From the NCBI RefSeq assembly GCF_039536205.1, contig NZ_BAAAYL010000001.1, positions 4,092,001 through 4,156,000 on the forward strand: a stretch of 64,000 nucleotides of DNA. Direction: 5' to 3'. The notes beneath the pieces were generated by a model. The model saw only the letters and a program-made list of their open reading frames with translations. It was not told the origin of the DNA and did not search any database. This stretch comes from Streptomyces sannanensis. GTDB taxonomy: Bacteria > Actinomycetota > Actinomycetes > Streptomycetales > Streptomycetaceae. The position numbers and the translations under genes are program-made. Positions within the stretch are counted from its first letter, which is position 1. Every line of letters begins with the position of its first letter. This document shows positions 53,671-63,254 of the stretch, piece after piece.

Positions 53671-53820
53671 CTGGAGCAGGTGTGTATCGAGACCGTCGAG
53701 GGCGGCCGGACGACCAAGGATCTGGCAGGCCTGATCGGCCCTGAGCAGCCCTGGCTGACGACCGAGCAGTTCCTGGCGGCGATCGACCGGAACCTGCGGA
53801 AGAAGCCCGCGGCCGGCTGA
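53671..53820 (+). pseudogene. Relic of isocitrate dehydrogenase (C-terminal ~49 codons)
   Basis: Starting at LEQVCIETVEGGR, the frame reads TKDLAGLIG, PWLTTEQFLAAID, RNLRKK and a stop at 53820. This is the C terminus of the homodimeric NADP isocitrate dehydrogenase, found in other actinobacteria near mdh. Everything N-terminal is gone, and the preceding bases run straight into the DUF3017 stop. A strong terminator still follows. Either the gene was lost by deletion or the fragment was left by rearrangement. Confidence 0.75.
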
Positions 53821-53832
53821 AGCCGGCCGCTG

Positions 53833-53872
53833 ACGGCGCCCGTCCTCACCCCCGTGGGAGGGCGGGCGCCGT
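53833..53872 (+). terminator. Terminator behind the isocitrate dehydrogenase relic
   Basis: Arms 53833-53847 (ACGGCGCCCGTCCTC) and 53858-53872 pair over 15 positions with one G-T wobble. It was probably the terminator of the lost gene and now ends the folD operon. Confidence 0.75.
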
Positions 53873-54159
53873 TGTATCCACAGGGTCATGGTCGCGACAA
53901 ATCCCAGGCAAGAGACGCCAGTTGTCTGTGACGCGGAAGTGACCGTTCCGCCAAGCTGTAACCGGGCGGCCGGGCCGCCGTTCCGGTTTTGATGGAATGA
54001 CAGATATTTCGTCGATATGCGATGCGAGTCGCGTTTGCACTCGACCGGCCCTCTGGTGTCACACCTTGGACATGTCCGATATGACAGCAAAAGGGGCTGT
54101 AAGTACGTTCATCGCAAGTCGGCTGCCCGGCCGGCGTCTGTGAGACAGAGGGAAGTGAC
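53873..54159 (+). other. Upstream region of the secreted protein gene
   Basis: About 290 bp without a gene. A compact GGCGGCC-type palindrome lies near 53966-53979, and a TTGATG...TCGATA pair near 53987-54015 may be the promoter of the secreted protein, but I am not sure. Confidence 0.35.
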
Positions 54160-54789
54160 ATGCCCACGAGCACCTTCGCTGTGGCCGCTGCCGGAGTAGG
54201 CGCAGCGGTCCTGGCCACCACCGGCATCGTCTACGCCGCGACCGCCGGATCCACCCAGGCCGCCCCGTCCGTCCAGCGGGCGGCCCCGTCCGTTCAGCGG
54301 GCGGCCCCGCCTGTCCGGAAGGCGGCCCCGTCCGACCCGAAGGCGGCCCCCGCCGCCTCCGATCCGAAGGCGGCCCCCGCCGCGGCTCCCCTCGGCAGCG
54401 GTAGCGGAAAGAGGGACGAAGGCCGCGGCGAGGAGGGTCGTGGCCGTGACGAGGGGGGTCGCGGTCGCGACCACGAGCGCAGGGATCGGGGAAGGATCTA
54501 CTTCAATGAACGGGAGTACTCCGCCTACGGGGACGGCTGTATCACCGCGGCCAGTGGGCTGGGCTCCAGCAGCTTCAACATCTTCAACGACAGCAAGAAA
54601 ACCGTTGAGGTCTTCCGCGGGTTCACCTGCGACAACGGTGCTCCGGTCGCCGTTGTCGGCCCCTATGGCGCCACCAACGGCGTGGTGACCCCCACCGTCC
54701 ACGGGGGTGCGTTCTTCGACGACGGTGTCGTGGGCAGTTTCCGCGTGATCGGCGGCTACGGCGAGTTCGGCGGCTACGACGAGTGGTGA
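54160..54789 (+). CDS. Secreted protein with proline/charged linker
   Basis: 209 residues from ATG 54160 with AGAGGGAAGTGAC upstream. A signal peptide (about 1-33; AAAGVGAAVLATTGIVYA) precedes Ala/Pro repeats (AAPSVQR, KAAPSDP). A strongly charged Arg/Glu/Asp/Gly tract follows, then a compact C-terminal domain of about 95 residues with two Cys (DGCITAASG and FTCDNG) that probably form a disulfide. No family recognised. Gly/Tyr-rich end. Likely a small wall or extracellular protein. Confidence 0.8.
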   Translation: MPTSTFAVAAAGVGAAVLATTGIVYAATAGSTQAAPSVQRAAPSVQRAAPPVRKAAPSDPKAAPAASDPKAAPAAAPLGSGSGKRDEGRGEEGRGRDEGGRGRDHERRDRGRIYFNEREYSAYGDGCITAASGLGSSSFNIFNDSKKTVEVFRGFTCDNGAPVAVVGPYGATNGVVTPTVHGGAFFDDGVVGSFRVIGGYGEFGGYDEW

Positions 54790-54808
54790 CAGTGCCACCC
54801 GGACCCCG

Positions 54809-54845
54809 GGAAACGCCGGCCCTCCGGAATCGGGCCGGCGTTTCC
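54809..54845 (+). terminator. Terminator of the secreted protein gene
   Basis: Perfect 14-bp stem: GGAAACGCCGGCCC (54809-54822) and its complement (54832-54845). Confidence 0.85.
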
Positions 54846-55096
54846 GCCCTCCCTGTTACTGCGACCGTGCCGGACAATCCCTCGACGTTCTGGACAATGC
54901 AACACCGAACGAGCATTTCGGACCGGGGGCGTGCAACGAAGAGCGTTCCGGTTCTTCGTGCTCCCGTGCGCTCCTGCCCCCGGAACTGACATCCTGGCTT
55001 GGGACATCCCCTTGGGCAGCCGGTCCTAGGGCGAAGGCGGGGGCGCGGCGGCTCGGGGGACAGACAGGCACGTACCGGGGGGACAAGGGGGAGGCA

Positions 55097-57231
<2,135 letters not shown>

Positions 57232-57253
57232 TACGTACGACCCGTACGACTGC

Positions 57254-57290
57254 CACTGTGGGGCGCCGCATTCAGCGGTGCCCCACAGTG
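57254..57290 (+). terminator. mdh terminator
   Basis: Arms 57254-57269 (CACTGTGGGGCGCCGC) and 57275-57290 pair over 16 positions with one G-T wobble, loop ATTCA. It lies 22 bases after the mdh stop. Confidence 0.88.
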
Positions 57291-57783
57291 CTGTGTACGA
57301 CCGGCTTCCCCGCGCGGCGGAGCACCTGAGTCCCACAGCACGACGCGCCACCACTGTCGGGCGCCGCTCAGTCCTTCAGTATCTCGCGTGATGGTTCAGC
57401 AGATTGTTCGGCATCTTGTGTATTGCCCCAGTGGCTTACAAGGGGCTGGACGCGGTGGGCGGCCCGGTGCCGGGGGTGCAGGCGGGGGCTCGGCGGGTGA
57501 GGGAGTGGGCAGGGCGACGCCGCGCTCGACGGCGATCCTCGCCGCGATCTCCCCAGCATCGGCAGAGATGGGGGCCGGCCGAAGCAGGTCGCGCTCGGCG
57601 GCGAGGGTCGCCGCGGTGATGCCGGGACGCCTTTCCGCGCTGGGCGGCCGCCTGACGGTGCCACCCCCACCTGCGGGTTCGTGCCGGGTGCGGCACTTCG
57701 GCCTGACGGCGTGTGCAGGGAACAGGGGATCGTCGTGGCTCGAGTGCGCCACGAAGCGCGAGAACGGGAAGAGGGGACTGCTG
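57291..57783. other. 493-bp gene-free stretch at the left edge of a small island
   Basis: No intact gene. On the minus strand, 57396 to about 57690 keeps protein-like codon use (an ERRPGITAATLAAERDLL segment and an Ala/Pro-rich tail ending at a stop) but has no start codon or recognisable domain. It may be the remnant of a gene broken when the immunity/toxin-antitoxin island formed. Otherwise I see nothing. Confidence 0.4.
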
Positions 57784-58242
57784 GTGAGGTGGCTCGAAAC
57801 GGACTTTGGCCTGTATGTGCTGTGCCCGAATGCGTATGTGGCGGACTGGGATGGCACCGAGGCTGACGCGGTGGCTGCCGATTCAGTCGGCAAGATCAGT
57901 CTGCCGGGCCATGGCGACGTCGTGACGCTGGGGGGTGAACCCCTCCCCATCGCCTATATCCAGCATGCCATGACGTTCGTTCGCTGGGTGGCCGCCGATG
58001 ACGATCAAGGACTGGAGCGGGCGGTGGAGGCCGCCAGGGAATCCTCGGACTGGCAGGACCTCTTCGAGATTGCCCTCGAAGGCCGGTACACGCTCTTGGA
58101 CTCTGCGATGCGTGGGAGTGATGTCAGTGATTCGGACATCTTCCGCATCGACGTTCCGAAGGGAAAATACCGAGTGCAGTCTCTTTCCATCTTCCCGGGC
58201 GATGAATCGGAGTTCCGGCTCGACCGGCTTATCCTCGCCTGA
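57784..58242 (+). CDS. Imm21-like immunity protein
   Basis: 152 residues from GTG 57784, with AAGAGGGG nine bases upstream; longer in-frame starts run through non-coding DNA. The pattern W-ETD-GLYVLCP, ADWDG, SVGKISLPG, VTLGGEPLPIAYI and MTFVRWVAADDD matches the Imm21 family of polymorphic-toxin immunity proteins as I know it. Codon use is noticeably less GC-biased than in the neighbours, suggesting transfer. No cognate toxin gene is adjacent. It probably neutralises toxins from other strains, or is left over from a lost pair. Confidence 0.65.
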   Translation: MRWLETDFGLYVLCPNAYVADWDGTEADAVAADSVGKISLPGHGDVVTLGGEPLPIAYIQHAMTFVRWVAADDDQGLERAVEAARESSDWQDLFEIALEGRYTLLDSAMRGSDVSDSDIFRIDVPKGKYRVQSLSIFPGDESEFRLDRLILA

Positions 58243-58336
58243 CCCCTATTCCTTCTGTGCTGATCATTCGGAAGGGGGCGCGCAGCTGCGGACCAAGCGG
58301 ACTATTCTGTCGAGTCGAGCCTGCGAGGAGGAGCCG

Positions 58337-58681
58337 ATGACCACAGCGCCCATCGCCGACTCGGGTATCCCGCCCATGCCCGAGCGCAATCCCAAGGCCC
58401 TGCGCGCCGCCATCGCGGAGAACGCTCCTGCTCTCCTGCCTGATTTCGATGCCCACTGGCAGCGCGCGATCGCCGACACCTTCGACCTCGCGCCGGTCCC
58501 AGCGTTCCTGGCCCGCTGGTGGGGCGAGTACGCCATCGCGCGCGACCCGCTTCTGGAGGCCAAGGTGCGCCGCCTGGAAGACGAGGCCGCTCAAGCGGCC
58601 GACATCGACCGCGCCAGGGCGCTCCTCGAAGAAGCCGGACACCTCCGCCGAGAAGCCCGACAGGTGGAACCCGGACAGTGA
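58337..58681 (+). CDS. DUF6247-like protein, probable antitoxin
   Basis: 114 residues from ATG 58337 with GAGGAGG upstream. An N-terminal IPPMPERNPKALRAAIAENAP segment precedes a helical body with HWQRAIADTFDLAPVPAFLARWW and a charged C-terminal coiled coil. This resembles the DUF6247 family, small proteins often encoded directly before a RelE-like toxin. The stop overlaps the next start (GTGA), the coupling expected of an antitoxin-toxin operon. Confidence 0.65.
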   Translation: MTTAPIADSGIPPMPERNPKALRAAIAENAPALLPDFDAHWQRAIADTFDLAPVPAFLARWWGEYAIARDPLLEAKVRRLEDEAAQAADIDRARALLEEAGHLRREARQVEPGQ

Positions 58682-58989
58682 CCGACGACTTCATGGGCCC
58701 GCCCTGGCAGGCGGACTGGGTGGAGGAATGCGCCGCCTACCGGGACTCGCTTCCCGAGCACGTACGCAAGACGATCAGGGATGGCATGGCCGAACTGGTC
58801 ACTGCCCGGAACCCGTACCTGCCTGACGACGAGCTGCCAGAAGGTTTCCACCTCGAACCGGCCAGGTCGACCCGCCCCCGGGGGCCCCACATCCTGAACT
58901 TCGATCATGGCCGGGGATGGCTCCGCTTCGTTTCCGTACGCCGTGTCGAAGACCCGCAGATCGTCGTGGAAGAACTGTTCTGGCAGTGA
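58678..58989 (+). CDS. RelE-like toxin candidate
   Basis: 103 residues from GTG 58678, overlapping the DUF6247 stop; ATG 58693 is an alternative. The sequence has a helix (VRKTIRDGMAELVTARNPYLP), a basic patch (EPARSTRPRGPHIL) and a beta-rich end (GWLRFVSVRRVEDPQIVVEELFW). This layout fits the RelE/ParE fold: two helices, then an antiparallel sheet with basic residues near the C terminus. It would be an mRNA interferase or gyrase toxin held by the upstream protein. No catalytic residue is certain. Confidence 0.6.
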   Translation: MTDDFMGPPWQADWVEECAAYRDSLPEHVRKTIRDGMAELVTARNPYLPDDELPEGFHLEPARSTRPRGPHILNFDHGRGWLRFVSVRRVEDPQIVVEELFWQ

Positions 58990-59013
58990 TGGCGATGGCA
59001 GTGGGCTTCTTCA

Positions 59014-59043
59014 GGGCCGGCCCGTAGCCGCCGGAGCCGGCCC
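59014..59043. terminator. Terminator between the toxin gene and the PEP-mutase-like gene
   Basis: Arms GGGCCGGC (59014-59021) and GCCGGCCC (59036-59043) in the 69-bp convergent gap. Confidence 0.65.
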
Positions 59044-59058
59044 GCCGCACGGTGCGCG

Positions 59059-59769
59059 TCAGCGTACGGGGCCGTATTCCTGAGCGATCTCCGCTACGGC
59101 CGCCATCGCGCGGCGGTGCAGGCCGGGGCCGAACGTGACGCGGGTGGCGCCCAGTTCGCCGAGTCGCTGCGGCGACGGGCCGCCGGGCAGGGCGAGTGCG
59201 TTCAGCGGGGCCGGGATCGCGGCGGCCAGCACCTTCAGCTCCTCGGTCGGGGCCATGATCGGGTAGATGCAGTCGACTCCCGCCTCCACGTACAGCAGCG
59301 CGCGGGCGACCGCCTCGGCCGGGTCGGTGACGCCATGCAGGAACGTGTCCACGCGGGCGTTGACGAAGAGCCGGTCGCCCGCCTCGGCCCGTACCTCGGC
59401 CAGCCACTCCGCATGGGCGTGCGGGTCCTTGAGGACGCCCCCGGAGGAGTCCTCCAGGTTGCAGCCGACCGCACCGGTGTCCAGGATCCGGGCCACCAGT
59501 TCCTTCGGCGCGAGGCCATAGCCGTCCTCGACATCGGCCGACACCGGGATGTCCACCGCACGGGCGATACGGGCCACGGCCGCGAACATCTCGTCGGCCG
59601 GGGTCTCCCCGTCCTCGTACCCCAGCGACGCCGACACCCCCGCGCTCGGCGTGGCCAGGGCGGGGAAGCCGGCATCGGCGAAGACCCGGGCACTGGCCGC
59701 GTCCCACGGGCCGGGCAGGACGAGCGTCCGCCCGGTGTGGTGCAGGGCCCGGAACTCGGCGGCAGTCAT
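59059..59769 (-). CDS. Isocitrate lyase/PEP mutase family protein
   Basis: 236 residues from ATG 59769, one base after the upstream stop. TIM-barrel motifs of the PEP mutase/ICL superfamily: LPGPWDAASARVFADAGFPALATPS, SADVEDGYG (metal-binding Asp/Glu), GCNLEDSSGG and VNARVDTFL. The Lys-Lys-Cys-Gly loop of true isocitrate lyase and PEP mutase is absent, so it is more like 2-methylisocitrate-lyase or oxaloacetate-hydrolase relatives. Translation is coupled to the AhpD-like gene. The substrate is not known. Confidence 0.85.
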   Translation of the reverse strand: MTAAEFRALHHTGRTLVLPGPWDAASARVFADAGFPALATPSAGVSASLGYEDGETPADEMFAAVARIARAVDIPVSADVEDGYGLAPKELVARILDTGAVGCNLEDSSGGVLKDPHAHAEWLAEVRAEAGDRLFVNARVDTFLHGVTDPAEAVARALLYVEAGVDCIYPIMAPTEELKVLAAAIPAPLNALALPGGPSPQRLGELGATRVTFGPGLHRRAMAAVAEIAQEYGPVR

Positions 59770-59770
59770 G

Positions 59771-60271
59771 TCAGAGCCCCTTGTACTTGCCGGGCTTGTA
59801 GTGACCGGGCACCATGCGGGTGCTCACCGCGAAGCGGTTCCAGGCGTTGATCGCGGTGATCGCCGCGATGAGCTGGGACAGTTCGGTCTCGTCGAAGTGC
59901 TTGGCCGCCTTCTCGAACACCTCGTCCGGAACGAAACCGTCCGTCAGGACGGTGACGGCCTCGGTGAGTTCGATCGCGGCGATCTCCTTCGCCGTGTAGA
60001 AGTGCTTCGATTCCTCCCAGGCGCTCAGCTGCACGATCCGCTCGACGGACTCGCCGGCCGCGAGGGCGTCCTTGGTGTGCATGTCGATACAGAAGGCGCA
60101 GTGGTTGATCTGCGAGGCACGGATCTTGACGAGTTCGTAGAGCGCCGGGTCGAGGTCCTTCCTGGCCGCGATGTCCAGGTTGACCATGGCCTTGTACACG
60201 TCGGGGGCGTGCTTGGCCCACTGCAGGCGGGGGGTGTGTTCGGGCAGGTATTCCGGGTTCGCTGTGGTCAT
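59771..60271 (-). CDS. AhpD-like carboxymuconolactone decarboxylase family protein
   Basis: 166 residues. AhpD-type motif with redox cysteines in CAFCIDMHTKDAL (C-x-x-C-x-x-x-H), the hallmark of alkylhydroperoxidase-like members. All helical, cytoplasmic, probably oligomeric. It reduces peroxides or another oxidant with dihydrolipoyl or thiol donors in relatives. It starts with a leaderless-type promoter (TAGGTT, seven bases before the ATG), is divergent from a MocR regulator, and leads the two-gene operon with the PEP-mutase-like gene. Confidence 0.9.
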   Translation of the reverse strand: MTTANPEYLPEHTPRLQWAKHAPDVYKAMVNLDIAARKDLDPALYELVKIRASQINHCAFCIDMHTKDALAAGESVERIVQLSAWEESKHFYTAKEIAAIELTEAVTVLTDGFVPDEVFEKAAKHFDETELSQLIAAITAINAWNRFAVSTRMVPGHYKPGKYKGL

Positions 60272-60314
60272 GTGGACGAACCTAGGCGACCGGTAGCCCA
60301 GGAGTATGGTCCAC
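60272..60314. promoter_or_regulatory. 47-bp divergent leaderless promoters with inverted GTGGAC repeats
   Basis: Minus: TAGGTT (60284-60279), seven bases to the AhpD-like ATG. Plus: TATGGT (60305-60310), eight bases to the MocR ATG. Inverted half sites GTGGAC (60272-60277) and GTCCAC (60309-60314) overlap both start regions. MocR regulators typically bind such TGGTCC-type repeats and control the divergent gene, so this is the probable operator of the 60319 product. Confidence 0.55.
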
Positions 60315-60318
60315 TTCC

Positions 60319-61719
60319 ATGACGGATTCCCGGGCCACTCTTACGGGCGTAGATCTCCACATCGAGCCGGCCGGCTCCGGTCTGCGTACGGGCCTGATGG
60401 ACGCGCTGCGCGAGGCGGTGCGCACCGGCAGGCTGGCCCCCGGCACCCGGCTGCCCTCCTCCCGCTCCCTCGCCGCCGACCTCGGCATCGCCCGGAACAC
60501 CGTCGCCGACGCCTACGCCGAACTGGTCGCCGAGGGCTGGCTCACCGCCCGGCAGGGTTCCGGCACACGGGTCGCCCAGCGGTCCGCGCCGCGCCGGCCT
60601 GTACCTGCCCCCGCACCCCGCAGACCGGCCCGCCGGCGTCCGGCGTACAGCCTGATGCCCGGCCAACCCGACCTCGCCTCCTTCCCCCGCGCGGAGTGGC
60701 TCAAGGCGGCCCGCCGGGCGCTGACGGCGGCGCCCAACGAGGCCTTCGGATACGGAGATCCGTGCGGCCGCGTGGAGCTGCGCACCGTGCTCGCCGACTA
60801 TCTGGCGCGGGCGCGCGGCGTGTATGCCGAGCCGGACCGGATCGTCGTCTGCTCCGGTTTCGTGCACGGGCTGATGCTGATGGCCAAGGTGCTGCGGCGG
60901 CGGCGGCGCGTGCGTGAGGTGGCGGTCGAGTCGTACGGGCTCGATGTGCACTGGGACCTGCTCAGGGAGCGCGGACTGAGGCTGCCCGCCCTGCCGCTCG
61001 ACGGCCTCGGCACGCGCACGGACGCACTGGGCGCCCAGGGCGCGGTGCTGATGACACCCGCGCACCAGTTCCCCATGGGCATACCGCTGCCGCCGGACCG
61101 GCGCGCCGCCGCCGTGGACTGGGCGCGCGGCACCGGCGGGCTGATCCTGGAGGACGACTACGACGGGGAGTTCCGCTACGACCGTCAGCCCGTCGGTGCC
61201 CTCCAGGGTCTTGACCCGGACCGTGTCGTCTACCTCGGCACGGCGAGCAAGTCCCTCGCCCCCGGCCTGCGGCTGGCCTGGATGGTGCTGCCCGACGAGC
61301 TGGTGGGCGAGGTGGCCGAGGCGAAGGGCGGGGTCGACTGGGTGTCCAGTGCGCTGGACCAGCTGACCCTCGCGGAGTTCATCGCCTCCGGCGCGTACGA
61401 CCGCCATGTGCGCGGCATGCGGCAGCGCTATCGGCGCCGCCGCGACCAGCTCGTCGCGGCCCTCGCCGAACGCGCCCCGGACATCCGGGTCACCGGCATC
61501 GCGGCCGGTCTGCACGCCGTTCTCGAACTCCCGCCGGGCACCGAGCGTTCCGTCGTCCAGGCCGCGGCCTACCAGGGGCTGGCCCTGGAGGGCCTCTCCC
61601 GCTTCCGTCACCCCTCCACCGAGGCGCCGGCCGGAGACGCGCTGGTCGTCGGCTACGCCACCCCTCCGGACAGCGCCTGGACGGGCACGCTCGACGCACT
61701 GTGCCGGGCGCTGCCGTAG
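60319..61719 (+). CDS. MocR-type regulator (GntR HTH fused to aminotransferase domain)
   Basis: 466 residues. GntR winged HTH at about 20-85 (LPSSRSLAADLGIARNTVADAYAELVAEGWL), then a fold-type I aminotransferase domain with FGYGDPCGRVELR, DDYDGEFRYDRQP and PLP Lys in YLGTASKSLAPGLR. MocR proteins bind PLP or an amino compound and regulate the neighbouring operon, here probably the AhpD-like/PEP-mutase-like pair. No sign of degradation. Confidence 0.92.
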   Translation: MTDSRATLTGVDLHIEPAGSGLRTGLMDALREAVRTGRLAPGTRLPSSRSLAADLGIARNTVADAYAELVAEGWLTARQGSGTRVAQRSAPRRPVPAPAPRRPARRRPAYSLMPGQPDLASFPRAEWLKAARRALTAAPNEAFGYGDPCGRVELRTVLADYLARARGVYAEPDRIVVCSGFVHGLMLMAKVLRRRRRVREVAVESYGLDVHWDLLRERGLRLPALPLDGLGTRTDALGAQGAVLMTPAHQFPMGIPLPPDRRAAAVDWARGTGGLILEDDYDGEFRYDRQPVGALQGLDPDRVVYLGTASKSLAPGLRLAWMVLPDELVGEVAEAKGGVDWVSSALDQLTLAEFIASGAYDRHVRGMRQRYRRRRDQLVAALAERAPDIRVTGIAAGLHAVLELPPGTERSVVQAAAYQGLALEGLSRFRHPSTEAPAGDALVVGYATPPDSAWTGTLDALCRALP

Positions 61720-61759
61720 TGTGTGCCGCGTTCACCGAAGGAGCAGGGGAGGGGCGCGA

Positions 61760-62026
61760 ATGCGCAGGCTGAGGTCGAGTGCGGTGGTGCTCGGCGGCGT
61801 GGGGGTCCTCGCGGCGGCGCTCACGTCGTGCGGTTCGGAGCCCGACCGGCGTTGCGTCGATCCGGTGTCCAGGGACGTCCTCCCGAAGAAGGAGTGCAAG
61901 TCCGGCGGCAGCGGCACGTACTACTACGGCGGCAAGGTCAAGAACGGCCGGGTCGAGGGCGGCAGCTTCGACAAGTCGGCGGTCGACCGCGGCGGCTTCG
62001 GCGGCTCGGGCTCCGGCGGCGGCTGA
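61760..62026 (+). CDS. Small Gly-rich lipoprotein (YgiB-like position)
   Basis: 88 residues from ATG 61760 with GGGGAGGGG upstream. A lipoprotein signal (MRRLRSSAVVLGGVGVLAAALTSC) with lipobox LTSC at about 21-24 is followed by two Cys (RRCVDP; KKECKSG) and a Gly/Ser/Tyr-rich end (YYYGGKVKNGRVEGG). It lies 14 bp before a glutathionylspermidine-synthase-like gene. In E. coli the same order (ygiB lipoprotein, ygiC ATP-grasp) is conserved, so it may be a functional counterpart, although the sequence similarity is low. Confidence 0.75.
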   Translation: MRRLRSSAVVLGGVGVLAAALTSCGSEPDRRCVDPVSRDVLPKKECKSGGSGTYYYGGKVKNGRVEGGSFDKSAVDRGGFGGSGSGGG

Positions 62027-62040
62027 GCGGGCACACCACC

Positions 62041-63246
62041 ATGGAACGTCACACCATCGAGCCCCGGCCCGGCTGGCAGCAGACCGTGGAGCGGCAGGGG
62101 CTGATCTATCCGCTGACCCGTTACTCCGACGACTCGCTGCGCCCCTACTGGGACGAGAGCGCCTACTACTCCTTCTCGCTCTCCGAGGTGGAGGCGCTGG
62201 AGCAGACCGTCGAGGAGCTGCACGCCATGTGCCTGGCCGCCGCCGCGCACATCGTCGAGCGGGAGCGTTTCGCCGAGCTCGGCATCACCGACCCGCGGCT
62301 CGCCGGGCTGGTCGCCGAGTCCTGGCGGCGCCGCGCCGAACTGCCCTCCCTCTACGGGCGGTTCGATCTGCGCTACGACGGTACGGGCCCGGCGAAAATG
62401 CTGGAGTACAACGCCGACACCCCCACCTCACTGGTGGAGGCCGCGAGCCCGCAGTGGTTCTGGATGGAGGAGCGCTTCCCGGGCGCCGACCAGTGGAACT
62501 CCCTGCACGAACGCCTCGTCGACGCCTGGAAGCGGCAGGCGGCCCTCCTTCCGCCCGGCCCGGTCCACTTCGCCCACACCGAGGCGGACGAGCTCGGCGA
62601 GGACCTGATGACGGTGGCGTATCTGCGCGAGACCGCCGAGCAGGCGGGGCTCGACACCGAGCAGCTGTCGGTGGAGCGGATCGGCTGGGACCGGCTCAGC
62701 GGCCGGTTCGTCGACGAACGGCTGCGCTTCATCCGCAGCTGCTTCAAGCTCTACCCGTGGGAGTGGCTGGCCACGGACCGTTTCGGCCCGTACGTCCTGG
62801 ACACCCTCGACAACGGTGGCGGATCCGGCAGCACCTGCTGGATCGAGCCGGCCTGGAAGATGCTGCTGTCCAACAAGGCGCTGCTGGCGATCCTGTGGGA
62901 GCTGTATCCGGGGCATCCGAATCTGCTGCCGGCGTATCTGGACGGGCCGCGTGAGCTGGCGCGTACGACGGGATACGTGTCCAAGCCGCTGCTCGGCCGC
63001 GAGGGCGCGGGCGTCACCGTGCACGAACCCGGCGTCGCCCCCGTCGTCGACGAAGCAATGCCGTCAGACACACGGGACGAGCCCGTCTGTTACCAGGAGC
63101 TGGCCCCGCTGCCCGACTTCGACGGCAACCGGGTGGTGCTCGGCGCCTGGGTCGTCGAGGACGAGGCGGCGGGGCTCGGCATCCGCGAGTCGTCGGGGCT
63201 GGTCACGGACGAGTACGCGCGCTTCCTGCCCCACGTCGTCCTCTAG
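62041..63246 (+). CDS. Glutathionylspermidine synthase-like ATP-grasp ligase
   Basis: 401 residues. ATP-grasp ligase of the GSP_synth/YgiC-YjfC family: an N-terminal PYWDESAYYSFS region, LRYDGTGPAKMLEYNADTPTSLVEAA, IEPAWKMLLSNKALLAILWELYPGHPNLLPAYLD, and the C-terminal YVSKPLLGREGAGVTV loop that binds nucleotide. There is no amidase domain. It probably forms an amide between a peptide-like acid and an amine; the substrate is not spermidine/glutathione in actinobacteria and is unknown. Presumably co-transcribed with the lipoprotein gene. Confidence 0.88.
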   Translation: MERHTIEPRPGWQQTVERQGLIYPLTRYSDDSLRPYWDESAYYSFSLSEVEALEQTVEELHAMCLAAAAHIVERERFAELGITDPRLAGLVAESWRRRAELPSLYGRFDLRYDGTGPAKMLEYNADTPTSLVEAASPQWFWMEERFPGADQWNSLHERLVDAWKRQAALLPPGPVHFAHTEADELGEDLMTVAYLRETAEQAGLDTEQLSVERIGWDRLSGRFVDERLRFIRSCFKLYPWEWLATDRFGPYVLDTLDNGGGSGSTCWIEPAWKMLLSNKALLAILWELYPGHPNLLPAYLDGPRELARTTGYVSKPLLGREGAGVTVHEPGVAPVVDEAMPSDTRDEPVCYQELAPLPDFDGNRVVLGAWVVEDEAAGLGIRESSGLVTDEYARFLPHVVL

Positions 63247-63254
63247 CTCACGTC

